From: Akanthomyces muscarius
Lineage: Eukaryota; Ascomycota; Sordariomycetes; Hypocreales; Cordycipitaceae
DNA: 64,000 bases
Reading direction: 5' to 3'
NCBI RefSeq assembly: GCF_028009165.1
Contig: NC_079245.1
Span: 3,410,001 to 3,474,000 of the forward strand
The notes below the pieces were generated by a model that saw only the letters and a list, made by a program, of their open reading frames with translations, did not search any database and was not told where the DNA came from. The position numbers were made by a program, and so were the translations under genes. This document shows positions 58,308 to 64,000 of the stretch, piece after piece (position 1 is the first letter of the stretch; every line of letters starts with the position of its first letter).

Positions 58308-58519
58308 ATGTTGGTAAATAGATCAAGTATATAGAATTGCAGTGAGCATGTATAATAATTACGCGTATTTCAGCCGCAGATATTGCCATGCGTCTGACTC
58401 CATTGCATCACCGATGACTGTCTCATTGTATTGTCCACGAATGGGTACAAGATCGCAGTCTCTGATGCGCGGTCCGCAATTAAAAAGCCAAAGGCAATCC
58501 CAGCTTAACTAGCATTTGT

Positions 58520-59788
58520 CTAAAACTTCTTTCGTCTAATATTACGCAGCCTCCTTAGCAAAAACATCCAAATCATGCCACCGCCCAGCACCGAGCCCGA
58601 CACAATCACCGCAAACGCATACTCGCTCTGCTCGAGGAAATTGACCGTGTTCATACCATACCACCCCGCCACCAGCGTCGCCGTGGCCATGGCCAGCATG
58701 GCGATTTCGACCTTTGTCTCCAGAATCATGATTTGGTTCCTGCGGTTCGCCAGGATCGACCGGATCGTGTCGTCGGTGCGGTGCACGTTCGCCATGAGCG
58801 CCGCCGCCTCGTGCACCACGGCGTCGTGCGCGCGAAAGTAGGCCTCGAAGAGGTACTCGACCTCTTCGTGCTCGGCGGCCGCGTGCCGCCTCCCGTCGCG
58901 CTTGTCCGTCAGGTACAGGTCCGCCATGTCCTGGTCCTCGCGCAGCAGCTCCTGCAGCGCGTTGCGCACCAGCCGCGCGCGCTGCTCAATGTCGGCCAGC
59001 CGGCGCGCCATGTCCAGCAGCTCCCGCAGCGCCGTGTGCACCGACTCCTCCTCCCTGCCGGCCATTTGCTCGTCGAGCCGCCGCAGCGCGAGGCCGACGT
59101 CGCGCCGCGCGCCGAGGTACAGCGCCTCGAGCCCCGCCGCGACGGACGCCAGCGCGGCCTCGAGCGCGCGCAGCTCAAACGCCTCGCCGAGCTTCCTGTG
59201 CAGCACGTGGCTGCCGTCGCCCCGCAGCTTGTTCTGCAGGTCGTAGGTGAAGACCTGCGAGATGGTCGTGTCGGCGAGCCCGTCGACGTGCAGGAGCAGG
59301 ATGCGGTCCGCCTGGATCAGCAGCCGCAGGTCAAAGACGTGCACGAGGATGGTCGACTCGCGCACGAGGATGTGCGGGAACCCCTGCGAGGGAACGTCGA
59401 CGACCTGCAGGTCCCGCGGGCTCAGGCCGTACTCGCTCGCCACCTCGGCCTTGCTGAGCGTCGTCGTCGTGGCGGCGCCGTCGGCGTCGCACCGCGTGCA
59501 CTGCATCTTGACGCTGCCGTTGAGCGGCGCCATGGACAGCCGGACGGCGCGCTCCACAACGCTGCTGCTGCTGCTGCTGCTGCTCGGGCTCGTCGAGCCG
59601 CCGGGTGCCGGCGCGCTGGTGTTGTAGAGGCGATGAGGTGGTGAGACTGGAGTGCGTCGTCCGCTGGGTCTGGACGCCGATGTGCGAAGATTACCGCGCC
59701 ATGTTTGATGCGCGCTGGCTTGGCGACACTTTGCAAGGATAGAGGCGCTTTTTACTACGCAGCGCACATTTTGGGGCATTTCTGGCAA
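58520..59788 (-). CDS. MRS2: CorA/Mrs2-type mitochondrial magnesium transporter
   Basis: 422 aa, intronless. The N-terminus is basic and Ser/Ala-rich (SASILAKCRQASAHQTWRGN), fitting import into mitochondria; a poly-Ser run is encoded by a CTG/AGC trinucleotide repeat near 59563-59583. The matrix domain shows PRDLQVVDVPSQGFPHILVR, ILVHVFDLRLLIQADRILLL, PFEL-type helix residues as AFELRALEAALASVAAGLEA and LTDKRDGRRHAAAEHEEVEY. The signature Tyr-Gly-Met-Asn ends TM1 (AMATATLVAGWYGMN), and a second membrane span with a basic tail follows. CorA/Mrs2 proteins form pentameric Mg2+ channels in the inner membrane. Whether this is the sole Mrs2 or the Lpe10-type paralog cannot be told. Confidence 0.93.
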   Translation of the reverse strand: MPEMPQNVRCVVKSASILAKCRQASAHQTWRGNLRTSASRPSGRRTPVSPPHRLYNTSAPAPGGSTSPSSSSSSSSVVERAVRLSMAPLNGSVKMQCTRCDADGAATTTTLSKAEVASEYGLSPRDLQVVDVPSQGFPHILVRESTILVHVFDLRLLIQADRILLLHVDGLADTTISQVFTYDLQNKLRGDGSHVLHRKLGEAFELRALEAALASVAAGLEALYLGARRDVGLALRRLDEQMAGREEESVHTALRELLDMARRLADIEQRARLVRNALQELLREDQDMADLYLTDKRDGRRHAAAEHEEVEYLFEAYFRAHDAVVHEAAALMANVHRTDDTIRSILANRRNQIMILETKVEIAMLAMATATLVAGWYGMNTVNFLEQSEYAFAVIVSGSVLGGGMIWMFLLRRLRNIRRKKF

Positions 59789-60447
59789 CTTTCGCCCCGG
59801 ATCAGTTGCAGGCTGTGCTTGATAGGAGGTGCATGATCTGAAGATCTTGTGGAGTTGATAGAGTTGTTAGCGCGCCAACACCGTGCGCAGCTGGGTTCCC
59901 CCTTGTTGTCTTGTATATTGTCTCCAATTCAAATATGCATTTTAACGGCAGTTTTGGCAAGTTGCTTGACAGAACGAAAACAAACAAAACACATAAGAGG
60001 AATTTTTTTTGGATTTCTACCTTCGCAGTGCTTCATCGAGAAATTGGCCCAAGCAGTGACGTCACTCGCCGTCGTATCTACAGTGTATCGCTCTGGCGCA
60101 AGACAGCACATCTGTTAGACTCTGGGGCAGATATTCCGATATATCATTAAGCGCAATTATCACCGATCCAAGTACTTGAAATTTCGCTAAATGCTTTCAA
60201 TTCTTGGAGTTTGCTGAAGGAAGTCTTGTTGTCGTCATTTCGTCTAATTTGATCCATATCTGAATCTCTTTTGCGCAGGAAAGCCCACGATATACCACTA
60301 AATGCAGTCGATATAAAGTACCCAAGTAGCTCACAGCCGCTAATGTCGCAAAACTTGAAACCCACAAACAAGATTCCTATTCTTTCCCATCTTGATGCTC
60401 CTGTCCATTCTATCCCATTCTTTTGCATAGCACAGTCCAACGCCACA
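59789..60447. other. Intergenic spacer
   Basis: Upstream of MRS2 and downstream of the NmrA-like gene. A 113-codon minus-strand frame (60147-60488) overlaps the last NmrA-like exon and is AT-rich; it is regarded as 3' flank. Confidence 0.5.
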
Positions 60448-61728
60448 TCAACCATGTTCATATTTTTTAATCTCGTTAACCACATCAACAGGCAAATCGT
60501 CCCAGAAAATCAGGTCCTAACAGGAAGATCTGATGTAAACAGCTCTTCGTATAGAAGGAGCGGGTATAACGTATAAAGTAAGCAATGTCGAGAATCAACG
60601 ACATACCGTCGCCAGCCATTGCGCAAAGTTCATTGGACGTACGCTGACGCGGCTGCTCCTATCGATGGCATCGTTCAAGTTTGTCCGTGAAAATTCGTAG
60701 CGGCCGTTGGCGGTTTGGAGATTTCTTTGGAGGTAGGCGACACGAGCGTATTGGGCCATTTGCGTGTTGTAGGCGATATGTGTCAGCAACTCTTGGTAAC
60801 TGAGAACCTGGGAGTCAAAAGCAACTACATAATTAGCCTCAAAGTCAAGACAGCATCACTCTCCCGATTGGTCCAGCCCCAACGATGATCACTCACTATT
60901 TTGGGCTGCCGACAGCGCATCTACAACGTCTCGCAAGCTCTTCTTCTCGCCTCGCATTGTAAATTCGGCTGGCCAATTCGAAGGTCCGAGGTCCACGGCG
61001 GCAATGACAAACCTGACAACATCAATCACGCTTGTCAAGCAAATCTTCACCGAACTGTTCTTTGCATCCTTGGCCGTGTAGTCTGCGTAACCGGCGTTTA
61101 TGTCTGCCACGTAGCTGCCGACTGTGCCCACGCCTTCGCCGGCACCGATCCCCAAGCTTGCTGTCAGCCCATACGGATGGAAACGTTCCATAAAGACACC
61201 GCACGAAAAGACTGTCCATTTCATGCGCGTCGAGCCTTCCGACCACTGGCGCAAGAGGGCCAGCGCCGCGGCGCTGCCTCGATCGAGAGGATCGGAGTGG
61301 GCAGGCGGGCGCTTCTCAAGACTACCCTCAAACTCGGACGGCACAAAGTAGCGCACCCGGCCATGACCTGCAGCGTTGATGAGGTTCAGCTGCTCTTGTC
61401 CGGAAATGGTCGAGATGACGAGGTCGATGCCATTCAAGGCGAACCGCAGCGTGTCCTTGTTGTGGTAGTCCACCACGTGGACCTGAATGCCAAACGCGGC
61501 AAATTCTCTCCTAGGCTTGGTATTGGCGTTCCATGTTAGTTTTCGAGGCTATCCAGAACATGGCCGTGCGTTACAGGACGCCGCCGACGGGCGAAGCGCC
61601 AATCTTTTTTTAAACCAACATACCGTTCGAGACAGCACAACTACATTGTATGCATTCTCGGCGCGCGACAGGCCCGTTGCGAGTAGATATCCAAGACCCA
61701 GCCCTCCGGCAATCGCTATGCGCATCAT
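60448..61728 (-). CDS. NmrA-like / isoflavone-reductase-family NAD(P)-binding protein
   Basis: 336 aa from minus-strand exons 61728-61624, 61515-60897, 60824-60607 and 60516-60448. An N-terminal Rossmann motif (MMRIAIAGGLGLGYLLATGL) is split by intron 1 from PRREFAAFGIQVHVVDYHNK. Then follow DLVISTISGQEQLNLINAAG, RVRYFVPSEFEG, MKWTVFSCGVFMERFHPYGL, a C-terminal NmrA-type domain with QELLTHIAYN, and the last exon ending LPVDVVNEIKKYEHG. Such proteins reduce small-molecule double bonds or act as redox-sensing regulators; the substrate is unknown. Intron 1 must end in AAG to hold the frame. Reading through the final GTATGT donor would end the protein at 60595 with only TVCR; splicing gives the more convincing tail. 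A second Met follows the first directly. Confidence 0.83.
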
Positions 61729-64000
61729 GGTACATTGGCTGCACTTGGTCTGTCGCAGTCTTGGGTGTCGGGCCGGCGCGGCATGCTTTCAACAGTGACG
61801 GCAACAACGCGCAAAGAGGTGCACCTGCAATGTTGCCGACAAAAGGTCGTCGTGCGTGTCAAGCAATAAAAGACACGGACTTCCGCGGGAGTCGAGGGCG
61901 CAATGGGAGAGGGCCGTGTGTTTCGCAGCCTCCATGCAAGGGCATGTAACACGTTCGACGAGGGTGTGGGTGGGCGGTATTGTATATGCGGGTTGCCCAA
62001 GCGGGAAGCGTAGAGCAGCCGTCTCGAATCCAGACGCACAAGCACAGATGTTAGGGCCCGCGAGTAATGGCGCCGCTTTGTTCTGTTTCTCGTCGTCTTC
62101 TCCCCCGGGGTAGAGACGCTCAATCTGGATAGTGGTCGTATGGTCTGATGTGCCGATCTGGGGCCCTTTCGTCTTTTTTTTCTGCCACAATTGTCTACCA
62201 GGGGGCCTATAAGCCGCGAGTCGTTTGTCAGGTCGAGATGCCGCCACCAATATTCCTAATAATAGAACCCTGCTATGGCAGCAGTTTCACCAGGAGAGAG
62301 AGGCCTGTGGTAACGGAAAGGATTCAGATTAAAAGTCTCCAACTTTCTCGTGCGACACAGACAAGGCGGCGCGCCCCAGGTCGCTCGGTGTGTAAAGGAA
62401 AGAATGAATTACAGACCAAGAAAAGCTTGGCAAGAAGAGAAGGAGGGACGGGGCGGAAATGGTATTTGGACAATATGCAGTAGCGGCCGCGGCCCATGTA
62501 CATGGGATCATAACTAGCTTGTCAAAAAGACTTGCCTCCCATCGGGCCGCCGTTCTAGTCGAACTTGGCTACCGACCGGGGGCGCTCCATCGGCCCCGGT
62601 GCGCCCGCCCCTCCTGCTAGGCGAGTCCGGTGTGGATGGGAGGGGGTCACAAAGGTGGGAGTTTTAAAGAGGGACGAGGGAAAAGAATTGATGATCAACT
62701 AGACAGGGTCTTTTTGACGCCAAAGGTTGCTTGTTGGGTTGCATTTGGCAGTGCCGGACTGGGAGGGGGCTGAAACGAGCTTCTCTCGCAGACTCGGACA
62801 TTCCGCCCCGAAGAGTCTTGGGACGTATTTCATGAATCTCGTCCTATAACGCAGACTCGAAAGCGATTATTGATTATTATTTTCGCTCGCGGATCTCAAA
62901 GTAAACGACGGCGGTCGGATAGGAAGAGGCCCTCAACGGGGAGTTAGGTCAACTGATGGCGGGGCGGTACGTCAGACTATACAGATGGGGTGAGGACTTT
63001 TTCTGTTTGTTTGTGTGCGTGCGTGTGCGTATGCTCGCGGTTTCACCTTTCTTTACACTCTCGATTCCTATTCATTCCAGGCTAATGCAGCTACTACAGC
63101 CGGCCTGAAGACAGGCCCCGGCACCACACCACCACGCCAGTGTGCTGGATCCATTCTTTGAACAGGGTTTAGTCCCATCGAGTGAAATCTGTTTAAAGGA
63201 TTGGGTGGCGCGGATAGTGGGCGGAACGGGAAAAGAGAGAGAGAGAGTCTAGAGACAGGCAGCACAACTAGCGGAAAGCTGAGCAGAGACATTGCGAGTT
63301 CCTAGTTTCCGTCTTGCCTCTCGAACCGGGCTTGCGGACCAGTTCGTCTGCTCGCTTGGCGGAACTTGCTGCCCCCCCCTCGCCATGCCGATTTCCTCTG
63401 GCCATGACGATATTACGTATCGGACAATCATACTCTCGCCTTTCCAAGCCACCACCCCTGCAACTGTTAGTTAGTGGACTCTCTTTCAGGTAGCTCTTTG
63501 GTGCGCATGTGAAGAGGGGACACTGGGATCCAACCACACATTCATAAGAGGAAGGTCACCAGAGGGGCACAATCTAGAGGACCAAAAAAAGCAAAAGAAC
63601 CCGCTGCAATCTCTCTCGCGCGGTGGGCGTTGGACCGTCCCACCGGGTATTTGATAACTGTATTTTTTCCTGCTTCCTTGCCCTTTGCATCTGGCATCTT
63701 CCACGCCGCTCCTTGCCGTTCGTCCAGCAAGCCCCTCCCTCCCTCATCTCTTGTTTTTCCCCCTCCCCCTCCCCCTCCTCCCGGCACCTCACAGTCCTTT
63801 GAGCATCATGTCCAAATCGGGCAAGTGTACCGGCCGGCTCCATGACGCCGCCCGTGCCCGCGGCACGCCAAAGAAAAGGGCCGTAAAATAAATCCAACCT
63901 CGCCGGACACTGCTTCCAAAAATTTTTTAATCCCTCCGTGTGTAAATGCGTATTTTGGCGCCGAGGCAGTGGGGTTTCTTTGGCCTGCTACAAATCGCAA
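61729..64000. other. Intergenic region to window end, nothing recognised
   Basis: Short frames only, on both strands. Contains a TG-rich stretch near 63000-63040 and pyrimidine-rich DNA near 63740-63785. A TTCGAATC-like stretch near 62022 does not fold into a full tRNA. The right end may be promoter of a gene outside the window. Confidence 0.5.

Noticed and set aside
58733..59644. 303-codon frame antisense to MRS2
   Set aside because: Arg/Val/Gln-rich shadow; the GMN motif and membrane spans identify the other strand as coding.
60147..60488. 113-codon frame after the NmrA-like gene
   Set aside because: AT-rich, overlaps the likely last exon and 3' flank of that gene, and no homology is recognised.
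61975..62045. tRNA-like stretch (GGTTGCCCAAGCGGGAAG then CTCGAATCC)
   Set aside because: The D-arm-like and T-arm-like parts are too close, there is no room for an anticodon arm, and the T-loop does not fit TTCRANN.

Overview
This window is nuclear DNA of a filamentous ascomycete, most likely a Sordariomycete and plausibly Hypocreales. The evidence is short GT-AG introns (mostly 55-110 nt) with CTAAC-like branch sites, GC-rich third codon positions, a family set typical of Pezizomycotina (Zn2Cys6 regulator, dehydrin-like DPR protein, NmrA-like reductase, nitronate monooxygenase), and homopolymer and CT/GA microsatellites between genes. No bacterial operon, tRNA, rRNA, CRISPR array or intact transposon was seen. 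Exon borders below were worked out by hand from reading frame, splice signals and family conservation.

Layout. 1-3.3 kb: no gene found. 3.3-9.3 kb: aldo/keto reductase (Kv-beta type), a divergent Hsp70-like secretory protein ending in RDEL, nitronate monooxygenase, and (minus) a peroxisomal SCP2 protein. 10.7-19.6 kb: LETM1-like mitochondrial protein (minus), free methionine-(R)-sulfoxide reductase with a 5-nt micro-exon, a C2-domain cytokinesis protein (Fic1/Inn1-like) and UTP15. 20.6-24.1 kb: a large Zn2Cys6 transcription factor (minus), followed by about 10 kb with no supportable gene. 34.4-38.0 kb: a conserved-looking hypothetical gene and a CSA/ERCC8 WD40 gene sharing a 301-bp divergent promoter, then ATG5 tail to tail with CSA.

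38.0-44.9 kb is an accessory-looking island. It holds two paralogous secreted beta/gamma-crystallin-like genes with the same four-exon structure and matching promoter elements, a possible degraded hydrophobin-like sequence, a 70-bp direct repeat, and a carboxylesterase pseudogene that has lost its nucleophile serine. 44.9-49.2 kb: a DPR-repeat dehydrin-like stress protein and a MARVEL membrane protein. 51.5-61.7 kb: 5-oxoprolinase, a Trk potassium transporter, a CorA/Mrs2 magnesium transporter (tail to tail with Trk) and an NmrA-like oxidoreductase. 61.7-64 kb: no gene found.

The genes are mostly independent housekeeping and stress functions rather than one pathway. The exceptions are loose: glutathione and oxidation repair (5-oxoprolinase, methionine sulfoxide reductase, nitronate monooxygenase), cation balance (Trk and Mrs2), and the secreted crystallin-like pair, which looks co-regulated and is the best candidate for something undescribed.
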